From SMWN01 sp965221455 (GTDB lineage Bacteria > Pseudomonadota > Gammaproteobacteria > Eutrophobiales > Eutrophobiaceae), in NCBI GenBank assembly GCA_965221455.1, contig OZ244890.1, positions 558,001-622,000 of the forward strand: DNA of 64,000 nt. Reading direction: 5' to 3'. Below the pieces are notes generated by a model, which saw only the letters and a program-made list of their open reading frames with translations, had not been told where the DNA came from and ran no database searches. Below, piece after piece: positions 42,101-51,288 of the stretch. Positions within the stretch are counted from its first letter, which is position 1; each line of letters begins with the position of its first letter. The position numbers were made by a program, and so were the translations under genes.

Positions 42101-43663
42101 ACCCGCGACCGATACCGGGTCGGACGTCAGGCTATCGCCCCCCGCATTCGGATAACTCGCCATCACGCGCAACCACGCGCCTATCTGTGATCGGTCTGAT
42201 GCAATGGTGTAGGTGGCGGTATTGTTGCTCCCTGGTGCGGCGCTAAACGGCCCCGCCGAGGCGGTCGCTGTCTGCCATTCATGGGTAATGCTCCCGACAG
42301 CGCTATTCGGTGAGGCGTCCGGGTCGGTGACCGCGCCCGCCGTCAGCGTGCCGCCGACTCGGGCAGTGCCGGTGATGGGACCGATGGCACCGCGACGGTC
42401 AACCCGTACGCGATTGGAGAACAGGGTGTCGTTAAAATCCCCGCCCTGGGTGACCCGCACCCGCAGCCAGTTGCCCGGGTCCGCCGCTTGCACCGTGTAG
42501 CTCGCCGCCGTGCCGCCCGGGCTGATATCTGTTGTGCTGCTACAGTCTTGAGTGGTACAGCGTTGCCATTGATGGGCGCTGATATTGACGGTCAACGTGG
42601 GATGGCTCAGCGCACCAGCGGTCAAGATATCGTCGACCCTGGCCGGGGTGTTGGGGGTACTGTCCTGGATGGCGCCCAATGTCGCGGGCATCGCAGCATA
42701 AAGATAGTTGTCGGTGGCACTCAGTTCACCGATGGCCTGTTTGGTCGGGGCATTCGCACTGATATTGCACAGCACCGAGCTGGCTTGTACGGTTTGTTCG
42801 GTGTCGCTGGTCTGCCCCGAGCGCACCCTTAAATCACCGCTGGCGGTACATAAGCTCTCCACCAAGGCCACCGCGTTGTTGGCGGACGGTCGGTAATAAA
42901 CCATGCCCGACCCCGGGATGGCCGTCCATGTGCTGAGGTTCGGACGGGCCCTCAGGACTATCCTGTCGAGGCCTATTACGAGCAGTGTTCCGCTACTCGG
43001 GGTCGCCTGCCCGGTTGTGATGACTCGAGGGGGAGTAAAAACGTGCATGCCGACGGCGGTGAAAATGCGCGTTAATTGCAGCCAACCATCGCCGTTGTTG
43101 CGGGTGAGTTGCACGCTCGTGATGTCCGCATCAAAGAAATTCGTCGCATTGGTATGCCCGGCCGGGCCGTTGAGGAGATAGTTATTCCAAAAGGTCAGAC
43201 TCGGACGGGTCTCGGTGCCGCCGTGGTTGGTGGTGCCGCCACCGTAGGCATTGGTACACGTGTTGCCCGCCCCGGCATTACAGGTGCGCGTCTGGTTCTT
43301 GTCGGTGATATTCGCCGTACTCCATTCGCCCCAGCCATCGGTTTGCGCCCGTGCCACCGGGCTTGCCAATCCCGCCAGCAGGGCAACGGCGGCCATGACT
43401 GCCGTCATCCCGCGCCAAAAGCGACCACCCCGCCCCTGCGGGGCACCCCTCCTTGTAAAGGAGGGGAGTTTGTCAGGTGGGTTCGGGGCACTTCTCCGGG
43501 GAGAGGAATGGGTCATGTTGTTTTGGGTGCTGAACCTATCCGCAGCCACGTGTGTTTTGCATTCGGTCATGGCAATGTTGAATTTGTGCGCGTTGGAGCA
43601 AAGTGATTGTGGTGCGTGGTGCGTGGTGCGTGGTGCGTTAAGTCCAGGTCGTTTTGTCAACAT
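39137..43663 (-). CDS. Giant secreted Calx-beta repeat protein B (1508 aa frame)
   Basis: Paralog of A with the same plan: TSP1-like module WGEWSTANITDKNQTRTC, two Ig-like modules, about eight Calx-beta modules, and two dockerin-like repeats at the C-terminus. The first ATG (43663, MLTKRPGL...) is in frame because only four heptamer units (43611-43638) are present. The signal peptide (MTAVMAAVALLAGLASPVAR) starts about 86 codons later, so either a long leader precedes it or translation begins internally. A ~60-bp GC-rich hairpin repeat is inserted in frame ahead of the signal peptide, as in A. It differs from A by loss of one module (the DEAGSGTYTL type) and by scattered substitutions. Confidence 0.85.
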   Translation of the reverse strand: MLTKRPGLNAPRTTHHAPQSLCSNAHKFNIAMTECKTHVAADRFSTQNNMTHSSPRRSAPNPPDKLPSFTRRGAPQGRGGRFWRGMTAVMAAVALLAGLASPVARAQTDGWGEWSTANITDKNQTRTCNAGAGNTCTNAYGGGTTNHGGTETRPSLTFWNNYLLNGPAGHTNATNFFDADITSVQLTRNNGDGWLQLTRIFTAVGMHVFTPPRVITTGQATPSSGTLLVIGLDRIVLRARPNLSTWTAIPGSGMVYYRPSANNAVALVESLCTASGDLRVRSGQTSDTEQTVQASSVLCNISANAPTKQAIGELSATDNYLYAAMPATLGAIQDSTPNTPARVDDILTAGALSHPTLTVNISAHQWQRCTTQDCSSTTDISPGGTAASYTVQAADPGNWLRVRVTQGGDFNDTLFSNRVRVDRRGAIGPITGTARVGGTLTAGAVTDPDASPNSAVGSITHEWQTATASAGPFSAAPGSNNTATYTIASDRSQIGAWLRVMASYPNAGGDSLTSDPVSVAGVRVSPTALNVTEGSSTGYGLVLGSRPTVAVTISVSSNNAAVTVSPATLTFSTINWNAAQTVTVTGAEDNNATSERGVQLTHAVSGGDAFYTALTPPPVTVDVADNDANVIVSTTTLAVNEGGTGEYMLRLNTLPTHAVTISVSSNNSAVTATASLTFDRNNWNQAQTVTVTGAEDNNRTSESGVQLSHAVSSSDTRYAVVNPPAVTVSVTDNDAPGVTVSTTTLAVLEGGTGEYTLRLNTRPTHAVTISVTSDNAAVTATSPLTFTTVNWNAAQTVTVTGAEDANTSSESGVQLSHALSSSDTGYAAVNPPAVTVSVTDNGAAGIVVSPPALVLNEGETGEFTMRLATDPGGFLQIEFIGNSDAGAATVSPTGLFFARAIWNIPQTVTVTAVEDDDADDETVVLDFPSIASANRAYDSVEFPGPTITITDNDTAGFTLSPTTLTVTEGRTASYNIRLGTRPSATVSVLPQTFNADVATVSPATPSSLDFTTDNWNMPQTVTVMGVDDPDTNHESVQLTHAVRSSDATYAALTPPAVTVGVTDNDTPGVTVSPNVLAVNEGETGEYRLSLSTLPTAPVTIAVSNPDASAVTLSATSLTFTTDNWNSVQMVTVSGVEDTDANDETVQLTHTATSTDPGYEGAAVTISAVAVTVDDDETAGVTVSPTTLAVDEGGNGTYTLALTKRPTVPVTIMVSNPDTTAVTLSATSLTFTTDNWNSVQTVTVSGVEDTDANDETVQLTHTATSTDADYASGVTIDSVAVTLNDNDTPGVSVSTATLTVHERGGTGMYTLRLNTPPTEAVTISVTHSNASAVTVSPTSLMFGSTDWNTAKTITVTGVEDADTDDETVQLTHTVTSTDTTYRTVTAATVTVTVTEIAAVSLDVDGSGGDPNQSDGLLLGRYLFGIRDAAGLLDTIPGSPSFNAVTTNIAGAFASGRLDVDGSGGDPNQSDGLLLGRYLFGIRDEVGLLDTIPGNPSFNDIRTNIEALLR
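43611..43638. repeat. Heptanucleotide tandem repeat, 4 units, in gene B leader
   Basis: Four copies of GGTGCGT, homologous in position to the 15-unit tract of gene A. The upstream ATG and the body of gene B are in frame (93 nt to the MTEC codon). Compared with A the flank also lacks 11 nt that include the TAG. Confidence 0.9.
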
Positions 43664-44332
43664 ATGTCAAGTTTCTCTCTGTCAGTCATCCAGATTGCGA
43701 TTCCACCAATGTACCATTACCCCGCGCAGTATTAAATACATAATACCGTGACCCACACCACACATCGCACTTCTTTGTTGTGATTGATTATGTACTGTAC
43801 CGATCGTGAATAATCCCGGCTCTTTGTGAGGCGTATGCTGTTGTATTTGATTTACCCATCCGCCGGTTTTTCGTGCAACCGATTGAGCGCTGCAAACCGT
43901 CAGTCTTTGTGAACGTCGAGACCGCCTCTGATTCGGGACTGTTGACCGGGTAGAATCATCCTGATGATGCCCGCGAAAGTGTATGCGACTGCATCGTGTT
44001 GCGCCTGTCGCCGTCAACGCCGCAGGCGATGCCACAGTGCTGGCGCGGCAGAATGCCGTGTTGTGTACGCAACCTGTCTGCGGCAACGTGCGCGACACAT
44101 TCGGTCATGGAACGGTTGACCCGGTGCGCGGTGGCGGCGCGGTCTGCGCCGGTGCCGCCGGGCTTGCCAATGCCGCCATCAGGGCAACGGCGGTCATGAC
44201 TGTTGTCATCCCGCACCATGCCCCCTGCCAGGTTCCTGGCCAAACGCTTGACCAGGCACTTGCCCCGCCGACAAGTAGTGCAGTGCACGACTAAAAACAG
44301 GGTTTCCCTAAAATACGTCCCGGTAAGGCTGA
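43664..44332. other. Gene B upstream region with remnant of a fourth paralog
   Basis: 43690-44055 duplicates the gene A upstream region. On the minus strand at 44209-44138 a frame reads MTTVMTAVALMAALASPAAP then AQT, an orthologous signal peptide of the Calx-beta family, but it stops 12 codons later (…GSTVP, TGA) and the MTEC...HVAADR leader motif comes after it instead of before it. This is a decapitated, rearranged fourth copy. No working gene is seen. Confidence 0.6.
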
Positions 44333-45691
44333 CTAGTTTTTGGGACGTTTCCAGTGAGGAATTGACCGCTGTGCCTGACGACTGATTGCCAGCTCATCTT
44401 CGGCGACATCTTTCGTAATTGTGGTCCCCGCAGCAATGGTCGCCCCTGAACCAATCGAAACCGGTGCGACCAACTGAACATCCGAGCCGACAAAGACATT
44501 ATCACCGATTATCGTTTTATGTTTGTTTGCGCCGTCATAATTGCAGGTAATCACGCCTGCGCCTATATTGGAACAGGTACCAATCTCCGTATCGCCGATG
44601 TAGCTCAGGTGATTCATTTTGGACGCATTGCCGACGATGGATTTTTTAACTTCAACAAAGTTACCCACGTGTACATTTTCATTCAGTTCTGTCTCCGGTC
44701 TGATGCGTGCAAAAGGACCGATACGACACGCCTTACCAATCACGGCACCTTCTATCATGGAATTCGGCAATATCTCGACATCGTCATCAATAACGGTGTC
44801 TTTAATAATACAATTCGATCCGATACGGACACGACTGCCGATTTTCAGGCGGCCTTCCAGAAGGACATTGATATCAATATAACAATCGGAATCTATCTCC
44901 ATATCCCCTCTTAGATCGAAACGAGACGGATCCATGATTGTTATACCTCTTCTCATTAACTGATGTGCCTGTATTAATTGGTAATAGCGTTCCAGCTCAG
45001 ATAGCTGTGCACGATCATTAACGCCACTTATTTCAGTGATTGAATGCGGCTGAACTGTATTTATTTTCACTCCGTCCCTGACCGCAAATGCAATAATATC
45101 GGTTAGATAAAATTCATTCTGGGCATTACCATTCTCCAACTCTCCTATCCACTGTTTCAGCGCCTTGCCATTAACCACCATCATCCCGGAATTGACTTCA
45201 TCTATTTTTTTCTCGTCATTTGACGCATCCCGCTCTTCAACGATTCGAATTACTTCATCATTTTCATTTCTGACAATGCGCCCATAACCCTGTGGTTCAT
45301 CAATAAAACAGGTTAAGAGAGAGAAATGTGAATCTTCTGCGGCGACCACAAGATGAGTCAGCGTTGCGTCGGTAATTAGCGGAACATCTCCACAGAGGAT
45401 CATCACCAGATCCTCGTCAGGAATATCGGGCAATGCCCGCTCAACGGCATGACCGGTACCTAACTGCTCAGCTTGTTCAACCCAGTGAACATCAAGATGA
45501 GACAGTGCTTCAATCACTTTATCGCCGCTATGGCCATGGATGACATGGATACCGCGTGATTCCAGCATTGATGCTGTGTGATAGACATGTTCGAGAAGTG
45601 ATTTGCCGGCGAGTTCATGCAACACCTTCGGCGATTCGGAATACATCCGACGACCTTGACCCGCTGCCAGGATAATAATGCTTAGAGACAT
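44333..45691 (-). CDS. glmU: Bifunctional UDP-N-acetylglucosamine pyrophosphorylase / glucosamine-1-P acetyltransferase
   Basis: 452 aa, normal length. It makes UDP-GlcNAc for peptidoglycan and lipopolysaccharide. The N-terminal uridyltransferase domain begins IILAAGQGRRMYSESPKVLH (family consensus has GTRM; here R replaces T) and has CGDVPLI. The C-terminal left-handed beta-helix (from about residue 250) has hexapeptide repeats and the acetyltransferase region NHLSYIGDTEIG, followed by GAGVITCNYDG. It sits downstream of atpC, its conserved neighbour in gammaproteobacteria, about 100 bp away. Confidence 0.96.
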   Translation of the reverse strand: MSLSIIILAAGQGRRMYSESPKVLHELAGKSLLEHVYHTASMLESRGIHVIHGHSGDKVIEALSHLDVHWVEQAEQLGTGHAVERALPDIPDEDLVMILCGDVPLITDATLTHLVVAAEDSHFSLLTCFIDEPQGYGRIVRNENDEVIRIVEERDASNDEKKIDEVNSGMMVVNGKALKQWIGELENGNAQNEFYLTDIIAFAVRDGVKINTVQPHSITEISGVNDRAQLSELERYYQLIQAHQLMRRGITIMDPSRFDLRGDMEIDSDCYIDINVLLEGRLKIGSRVRIGSNCIIKDTVIDDDVEILPNSMIEGAVIGKACRIGPFARIRPETELNENVHVGNFVEVKKSIVGNASKMNHLSYIGDTEIGTCSNIGAGVITCNYDGANKHKTIIGDNVFVGSDVQLVAPVSIGSGATIAAGTTITKDVAEDELAISRQAQRSIPHWKRPKN

Positions 45692-45793
45692 TATGAAGCC
45701 GAGTCCGCTAAACGGAGAGCAAGAGTAAAATCATCATGCTAATAAAATCGTTACCAGGATGTTTACATCCGGATTTTAATGGAAAAATTTATT

Positions 45794-46213
45794 CTATGAA
45801 CGACCGCGTAACTTTTGTAATGCCTCATATTTCGCACGTGCCTCGACCATTTGCTGTTGCACATTCTCGAAATCAATATCTCCGCCACGATTTTCGAATG
45901 CCTGTTCTGCATCCTCTTTGGCTTTCAACACGGCGGCTTCGTCCATATCTTCAGTTCTGGATGCGCTATCAGACAGGATGGTGACGATATGCGGTTGTAT
46001 CTCGAGTATGCCTCCTGAAATAAAGAATGATTCTTCCTTGTCATCAGGCAATTTTAATCTGACCAGCCCCGGCTTCAAGGTTGTGACCAGCGGCGTGTGC
46101 CTGGGCGCAATACCCAACTCACCCATTTTCCCCGGAACAAACACCTCCTCCACCAAACCGGAATAAAGTTCTGTTTCAGCGCTGACAAGATCCACGCGGA
46201 TTGTCATGACCAT
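45794..46213 (-). CDS. atpC: F1F0 ATP synthase epsilon subunit
   Basis: 139 aa. N-terminal beta-sandwich (RVDLVSAETELYSGLVEEVF, GELGIAPRHTPLVTTLKPG, ISGGILEIQPHIVTILSDSA) and C-terminal helical hairpin (AVLKAKEDAEQAF...). The subunit couples gamma rotation to catalysis and inhibits ATP hydrolysis. Last gene of the atp operon; an internal ATG two codons in (46207) is an equally possible start. Confidence 0.95.
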   Translation of the reverse strand: MVMTIRVDLVSAETELYSGLVEEVFVPGKMGELGIAPRHTPLVTTLKPGLVRLKLPDDKEESFFISGGILEIQPHIVTILSDSASRTEDMDEAAVLKAKEDAEQAFENRGGDIDFENVQQQMVEARAKYEALQKLRGRS

Positions 46214-46248
46214 TGCGTATCCACCCTCAAAGTAATCTCTGCAACCTG

Positions 46249-47670
46249 TCAGGCCCCGGTTTCAGCCTGCATTTTTTCGGCTTTCGCAACGGCTTCTTCA
46301 ATACCGCCCACCATGTAGAAAGCCTGTTCCGGCATATGGTCATATTCACCATCAATAATTCCCTGAAAACCCTTGATGGTATCTTTCAGTGATACATATT
46401 TACCGGGCGTTCCTGTAAAGACCTGAGCCACTGTAAATGGTTGTGAAAGAAAACGCTGGATCTTGCGGGCGCGTTGCACAGCCAGTTTGTCATCTTCGGA
46501 AAGTTCATCCATACCCAAAATCGCAATAATGTCACGGAGTTCCTTATAACGTTGCAGGATATTTTGCACCGCTCGTGTTGTTTCGTAATGTTCCGGCCCG
46601 ACAATCAGCGGATCTAACTGGCGACTGGTGGAATCCAGAGGATCAACAGCAGGATATATACCCAGTTCTGCAATCTGGCGGGATAACACCACTGTCGCAT
46701 CCAAATGAGCAAACGTTGTTGCAGGAGAGGGATCAGTTAAATCATCGGCAGGGACATAAACCGCCTGGATTGATGTAATCGAACCGGTTTTTGTTGAAGT
46801 GATACGTTCCTGCAAACGACCCATTTCTTCCGCCAGAGTAGGCTGATAACCCACCGCAGACGGCATACGTCCCAACAATGCCGAACATTCGGTCCCCGCC
46901 AGAGTGAAACGATAGATATTGTCAACAAAAAACAATACATCCCGCCCTTCTTCACGGAATTTTTCCGCCATGGTCAGTCCTGTCAGGGCAACACGCAAGC
47001 GGTTACCCGGCGGTTCATTCATCTGACCATAAACCATGGATACTTTCGAGTCTGCGGGCGTCTCCATATCAACAACGCCGGATTCCTGCATTTCAAAGTA
47101 GAAATCATTGCCTTCACGAGTACGTTCACCGACACCGGCAAACACAGACAAACCGGAATGTTCCGTTGCGATATTGTTGATGAGTTCCATCATATTCACG
47201 GTCTTGCCAACACCGGCACCGCCGAACAGGCCGATTTTGCCGCCCTTGGCAAAGGGACAACACAGGTCAATCACCTTGATGCCTGTTTCCAATAACTCAG
47301 TGGCAGGACTTAATTCAGTAAACCTGGGGGCTTCGCGGTGAATACTCCATTTTTCATCCGTGTTGATCTCACCTCTTTCATCAATCGGCGCTCCCAGTAC
47401 ATTCATGATGCGGCCGAGAGTGCCTTCACCGACAGGAATGGAAATCGGCGCCCCGGTATTATCCACCTGCAACCCTCGTCTCAACCCGTCTGTAGAACCA
47501 AGCGCAATGGTTCTCACGACGCCGTCACCTAACTGTTGTTGCACTTCCAGTAAGGTATCAATACCTTCGCCCTGAACCAGCAAAGCGTCATACACTTTGG
47601 GAATGGAGTCGCGTGGGTATTCTACATCGACCACAGCACCGATAATTTGTACGATATTTCCAGAACTCAT
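46249..47670 (-). CDS. atpD: F1F0 ATP synthase beta subunit
   Basis: 473 aa. The catalytic subunit with P-loop GGAGVGKTVNMMELINNIA, catalytic Glu in GVGERTREGND, the Walker B-type segment VLFFVDNIYRFTLAG, and the DELSEDD motif contacted by gamma (here GMDELSEDDKLAVQRARKIQ). One visible variation is Tyr in DNIYRF where most beta subunits have Phe. Eighth gene in the atp operon. Confidence 0.97.
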   Translation of the reverse strand: MSSGNIVQIIGAVVDVEYPRDSIPKVYDALLVQGEGIDTLLEVQQQLGDGVVRTIALGSTDGLRRGLQVDNTGAPISIPVGEGTLGRIMNVLGAPIDERGEINTDEKWSIHREAPRFTELSPATELLETGIKVIDLCCPFAKGGKIGLFGGAGVGKTVNMMELINNIATEHSGLSVFAGVGERTREGNDFYFEMQESGVVDMETPADSKVSMVYGQMNEPPGNRLRVALTGLTMAEKFREEGRDVLFFVDNIYRFTLAGTECSALLGRMPSAVGYQPTLAEEMGRLQERITSTKTGSITSIQAVYVPADDLTDPSPATTFAHLDATVVLSRQIAELGIYPAVDPLDSTSRQLDPLIVGPEHYETTRAVQNILQRYKELRDIIAILGMDELSEDDKLAVQRARKIQRFLSQPFTVAQVFTGTPGKYVSLKDTIKGFQGIIDGEYDHMPEQAFYMVGGIEEAVAKAEKMQAETGA

Positions 47671-47730
47671 CTCGTCATGTTCCTCAATTAAAATCTTAAA
47701 AATGTCTCAACAAATACAAATACGATTAAC

Positions 47731-48594
47731 CTAAACTGCCGCCGCGCCGCTAACGATTTCAGATAACTCCTGAGTAATCGCCGCCTGCCGTGCCTTGTTA
47801 TAGACCAACTGCAAATCATCAATCAGTGTGCCGGCATTATCAGAAGCGCTCTTCATCGCGATCATGCGTGCCGCCTGTTCACAGGCAATATTCTCGACCA
47901 CACTCTGATACACCAGTGACTCAATAAACCGGGTTAGCAAGTGATCAAGCACTTCTCTTGCGTCCGGCTCATAAATGTAATCCCAATGATGCTTCAGTTC
48001 ATCTTCATCACTTGCCTGTATCGGCAGGATTTGCTCGACGGTTGGCTGCTGCGTCATTGAATTAACGAATTTGTTGTAGACCAAATACAGTTGATCGACC
48101 TTTTCATCGTTAAAAGCATCAAGCATTATTTTTACTGTGCCGATTAAGTCATCCAGGGCCGGTTTATCACCAATATGCGTTGCCTGACCAATAACTGATC
48201 CACCAATACGATTAAAGAAACTCACCGCTTTGGCACCCACCAAACACAAATCAATCTCTATCCCTTGATCATTCCATGCCTTCATACGCCCAATCACTTC
48301 ACGGAATTGATTGGAATTCAGACCGCCGCAAAGGCCGCGATCACTGGAAATGACGATGACCCCAATACGCTTAATGTCTTTGCGGTCCACCAGATAGGCG
48401 TGCTTGTACTCAGGGTTGGCACGACCCAAATGTGCAATGACATTACGAATTTTTTCTGCGTATGGCCGAGCTTCTCTCATCCGCTCCTGAGCTTTACGCA
48501 TCTTACTGGCGGCAACCATTTCCATTGCCTTGGTAATTTTCTGCGTATTCTTGATACTCGCGATTTTGGTTCTTACTTCTTTTGCGGAAGACAT
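47731..48594 (-). CDS. atpG: F1F0 ATP synthase gamma subunit
   Basis: 287 aa. The central rotor shaft: N-terminal coiled coil (RTKIASIKNTQKITKAMEMV, AASKMRKAQ), the conserved SDRGLCGGLNSN, and C-terminal helix MIAMKSASDNAGTLIDDLQL ending in QAAITQELSEIVSGA. Adjacent genes are atpA (upstream) and atpD. Confidence 0.97.
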   Translation of the reverse strand: MSSAKEVRTKIASIKNTQKITKAMEMVAASKMRKAQERMREARPYAEKIRNVIAHLGRANPEYKHAYLVDRKDIKRIGVIVISSDRGLCGGLNSNQFREVIGRMKAWNDQGIEIDLCLVGAKAVSFFNRIGGSVIGQATHIGDKPALDDLIGTVKIMLDAFNDEKVDQLYLVYNKFVNSMTQQPTVEQILPIQASDEDELKHHWDYIYEPDAREVLDHLLTRFIESLVYQSVVENIACEQAARMIAMKSASDNAGTLIDDLQLVYNKARQAAITQELSEIVSGAAAV

Positions 48595-48630
48595 TTATCT
48601 ATTTCTCATCTCTAGTAACGCAACAACGTT

Positions 48631-50172
48631 TTACCAGGTGTGGCCTTTCTTGAAGGTTTCTATGCTTTCTTTCATGGACGCTTCCAGGTCATCGCTATAA
48701 TCACCCGTCTCATCAATCTGTTGCATCAGATCAGCACGTTCACTATTCATGAAATTGTGCAATGCATCCTCGAAGGCCCCCACCTTCTCAAGTTCAATAT
48801 CATCAAGAAAACCGGCTTCAGCTGCATACAGACTAATAGCCATACCAGAGATACTGAGCGGAGAATATTGTCGTTGTTTCATCAACTCCATCACGCGCTG
48901 ACCACGTTCCAACTGTGCACGAGTGGCATCATCAAGGTCTGATGCGAACTGGGCGAAAGCCGCCAGCTCACGATATTGAGCCAGTGCCAGACGAATACCA
49001 CCGCCAAGTTTCTTGATAATCCTGGTTTGTGCAGCTCCGCCCACACGAGACACGGACAACCCTGCATTGATGGCAGGACGAAAACCGGAGTTAAACAAGT
49101 CTGTTTCCAGAAAAATCTGACCGTCCGTGATCGAAATTACGTTAGTCGGTACGAAAGCGGATACATCGCCCGCCTGCGTTTCAATAATTGGTAAGGCGGT
49201 TAAAGAACCCGTTCGCCCCTTAACCTTACCCCCTGTAATTTTCTCGACGTGCTCGGCACTGACGCGAGAGGCACGTTCCAATAGACGCGAATGCAGGTAG
49301 AACACGTCACCGGGATACGCTTCACGACCAGGCGGACGTTTTAATAGCAGTGATATCTGGCGATACGCCCAGGCCTGTTTGGTCAAATCATCATAAATAA
49401 TCAATGCATCTTCACCGAGGTCGCGGAAATACTCGCCCATGGTACAACCGGAATAAGGTGCAATATATTGCAATGCCGCTGAATCAGAAGCACTTGCCGA
49501 AACGATAATGGTGTGCTCCAGCGCACCATGTTCTTCCAACTTGCGAATAACCGCAGCGACTGAAGAAGCTTTTTGGCCAATCGCAACATAGACACACTTA
49601 ACGCCTGTACCCTTCTGATTAATGATGGTATCCACAGCAACGGCTGTTTTACCTGTCTGACGATCACCGATAATCAGTTCACGCTGTCCACGACCGACAG
49701 GCACCATAGCGTCAATTGATTTCAGTCCGGTTTGTACCGGTTGATCAACAGATTTCCTGGCAATAACCCCGGGGGCGATCTTTTCAACCGGAGAGCTTTC
49801 ACTGCATCCTGTATCCCCTTTACCATCGACGGGGTTGCCGAGCGCGTCAACAACACGACCCAGTAATTCCCGACCCACGGGAACTTCAAGAATGCGTTGT
49901 GTACATTTGACGGTATCGCCTTCAGAGATATGCTCGTAAGGCCCCATGATCACGACACCCACTGAATCCCTTTCCAAATTTAATGCCAGGCCGTAAGTAT
50001 CGCCGGGAAATTCAATCATCTCACCCTGCATGGCATCACTTAAGCCATAGATAGTTGCAATCCCGTCTTTCAAACTAATCACCGTACCTTCGGTACGAGC
50101 CTCGGTTTCAAGATTCAAACCCTGAATTTTCTTTTTAATCAGATCACTGATTTCTGTTGCGCTGATGGACAT
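48631..50172 (-). CDS. atpA: F1F0 ATP synthase alpha subunit
   Basis: 513 aa, standard length. The non-catalytic nucleotide-binding subunit, with N-terminal ISDLIKKKI, P-loop GDRQTGKTAVAVDTI, the ATP-synthase signature PAINAGLSVSRVGG, and the arginine finger within that signature. It forms the alpha3beta3 hexamer with atpD. Confidence 0.97.
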   Translation of the reverse strand: MSISATEISDLIKKKIQGLNLETEARTEGTVISLKDGIATIYGLSDAMQGEMIEFPGDTYGLALNLERDSVGVVIMGPYEHISEGDTVKCTQRILEVPVGRELLGRVVDALGNPVDGKGDTGCSESSPVEKIAPGVIARKSVDQPVQTGLKSIDAMVPVGRGQRELIIGDRQTGKTAVAVDTIINQKGTGVKCVYVAIGQKASSVAAVIRKLEEHGALEHTIIVSASASDSAALQYIAPYSGCTMGEYFRDLGEDALIIYDDLTKQAWAYRQISLLLKRPPGREAYPGDVFYLHSRLLERASRVSAEHVEKITGGKVKGRTGSLTALPIIETQAGDVSAFVPTNVISITDGQIFLETDLFNSGFRPAINAGLSVSRVGGAAQTRIIKKLGGGIRLALAQYRELAAFAQFASDLDDATRAQLERGQRVMELMKQRQYSPLSISGMAISLYAAEAGFLDDIELEKVGAFEDALHNFMNSERADLMQQIDETGDYSDDLEASMKESIETFKKGHTW

Positions 50173-50236
50173 GCTTATTCCTCGTCTACCATTTTTACTC
50201 GGTTATACCTCTGATAATATTCACTTATCACCTATT

Positions 50237-50773
50237 CTAATTTGTCATCTGTGTTGCCAGTGCTTTCAATCGACCTTTTACCGAAGCATCAATCACTGAG
50301 TCACCTGCGCGGATTACCACACCACCAATTAAGGAATTATCGACGTCGCTCGTGATTTCCACTTTTCTACCCAAACGTTTAGCCATCGCAGTGGAAATTG
50401 CATCTTGCTGTTCTGATGTTAATGCATGGGCGGAGCTTACAACAACCTCGACAACACCTTCAGCTTCGGCTCTCAACTGCTCAAATATTTTGTTTAGCTC
50501 GGGAATAAATGACAGTCGATCAGCAGCAACAAGAACCTTAACCAGGTTGCAGCCAGTCTCACTTAAAGCATCACCACATACCTCAAGAACCAGACCGGAT
50601 AATGCTTCAGCGTCCAATTTCGGATTGGTAAGCACCGCTCGCATTCGCGCATCCGTCACAACCGATTCAAGCAGTGCCAGCATGTCCGACCATTCAGTCA
50701 GCCTGTTTTCTTCACTCGCAGTTCTAAACACTGCTTGAGCGTAAGGCCTGGCGATTGTTGTCCTGTCCTGCAT
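50237..50773 (-). CDS. atpH: F1F0 ATP synthase delta subunit
   Basis: 178 aa, normal size. The N-terminal helical bundle starts TIARPYAQAVFRTASEENRL, and the C-terminal region has the conserved DNSLIGGVVIRAGDSVID. It links the F1 head to the b-subunit stator. It starts 5 bp after the atpF stop, so translation is probably coupled. Confidence 0.95.
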   Translation of the reverse strand: MQDRTTIARPYAQAVFRTASEENRLTEWSDMLALLESVVTDARMRAVLTNPKLDAEALSGLVLEVCGDALSETGCNLVKVLVAADRLSFIPELNKIFEQLRAEAEGVVEVVVSSAHALTSEQQDAISTAMAKRLGRKVEITSDVDNSLIGGVVIRAGDSVIDASVKGRLKALATQMTN

Positions 50774-50777
50774 CTAT

Positions 50778-51248
50778 TTATAAACCGGCACTAACTTTAT
50801 CAAGCACTTCACTGTGTGCTTTTTTATCAACTTCTCGCATCAATATTTGCTCGGCACCGGCGATTGCCAAGACGGAGACTTCAGCACGCAACGCATCCCT
50901 GGCCTGCTGACGCTCTTGATCAATCGCACTCCGTGCGGCTGCCAGAATACGCTCAGCTTCCCCACGTGCATCATTTTTTGCCTCGTCAACGATTTCATCA
51001 TGACGTTTCTGCGCCTGATTGATGAACTCTTGAGACTTTTCCCTACCATCACGCAGGATCTCTGTTGCCTCTTTTTTAGCCATTTCCAGCTCGTGCAGAC
51101 CTTTTTCAGATGCAGCAAGACCATCAGCTATTCTGGCTTGACGATCATTTAGAGCCTTAATAACGATTGGCCAGATATACCGGCCACAAAACCACGCAAA
51201 AAAAGCAAACGAGATTATCTGACCGATAAGCGTTGCATTAAAATTCAC
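50778..51248 (-). CDS. atpF: F1F0 ATP synthase b subunit
   Basis: 156 aa. One N-terminal membrane helix (NATLIGQIISFAFFAWFCGR, YIWP) and a long charged coiled coil ending near VDKKAHSEVLDKVSAGL. It forms the peripheral stator with delta and a. The gene lies between atpE and atpH. Confidence 0.95.
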   Translation of the reverse strand: MNFNATLIGQIISFAFFAWFCGRYIWPIVIKALNDRQARIADGLAASEKGLHELEMAKKEATEILRDGREKSQEFINQAQKRHDEIVDEAKNDARGEAERILAAARSAIDQERQQARDALRAEVSVLAIAGAEQILMREVDKKAHSEVLDKVSAGL

Positions 51249-51288
51249 GGCAATATCCTCTCGTAAATTATTTTAGTGAACCTGGAGC

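Noticed and set aside
45755..45775. GGATG/CATCC hairpin between atpC and glmU as a terminator
   Set aside because: The stem is only 5 bp with no U-tract directly after it; not convincing.
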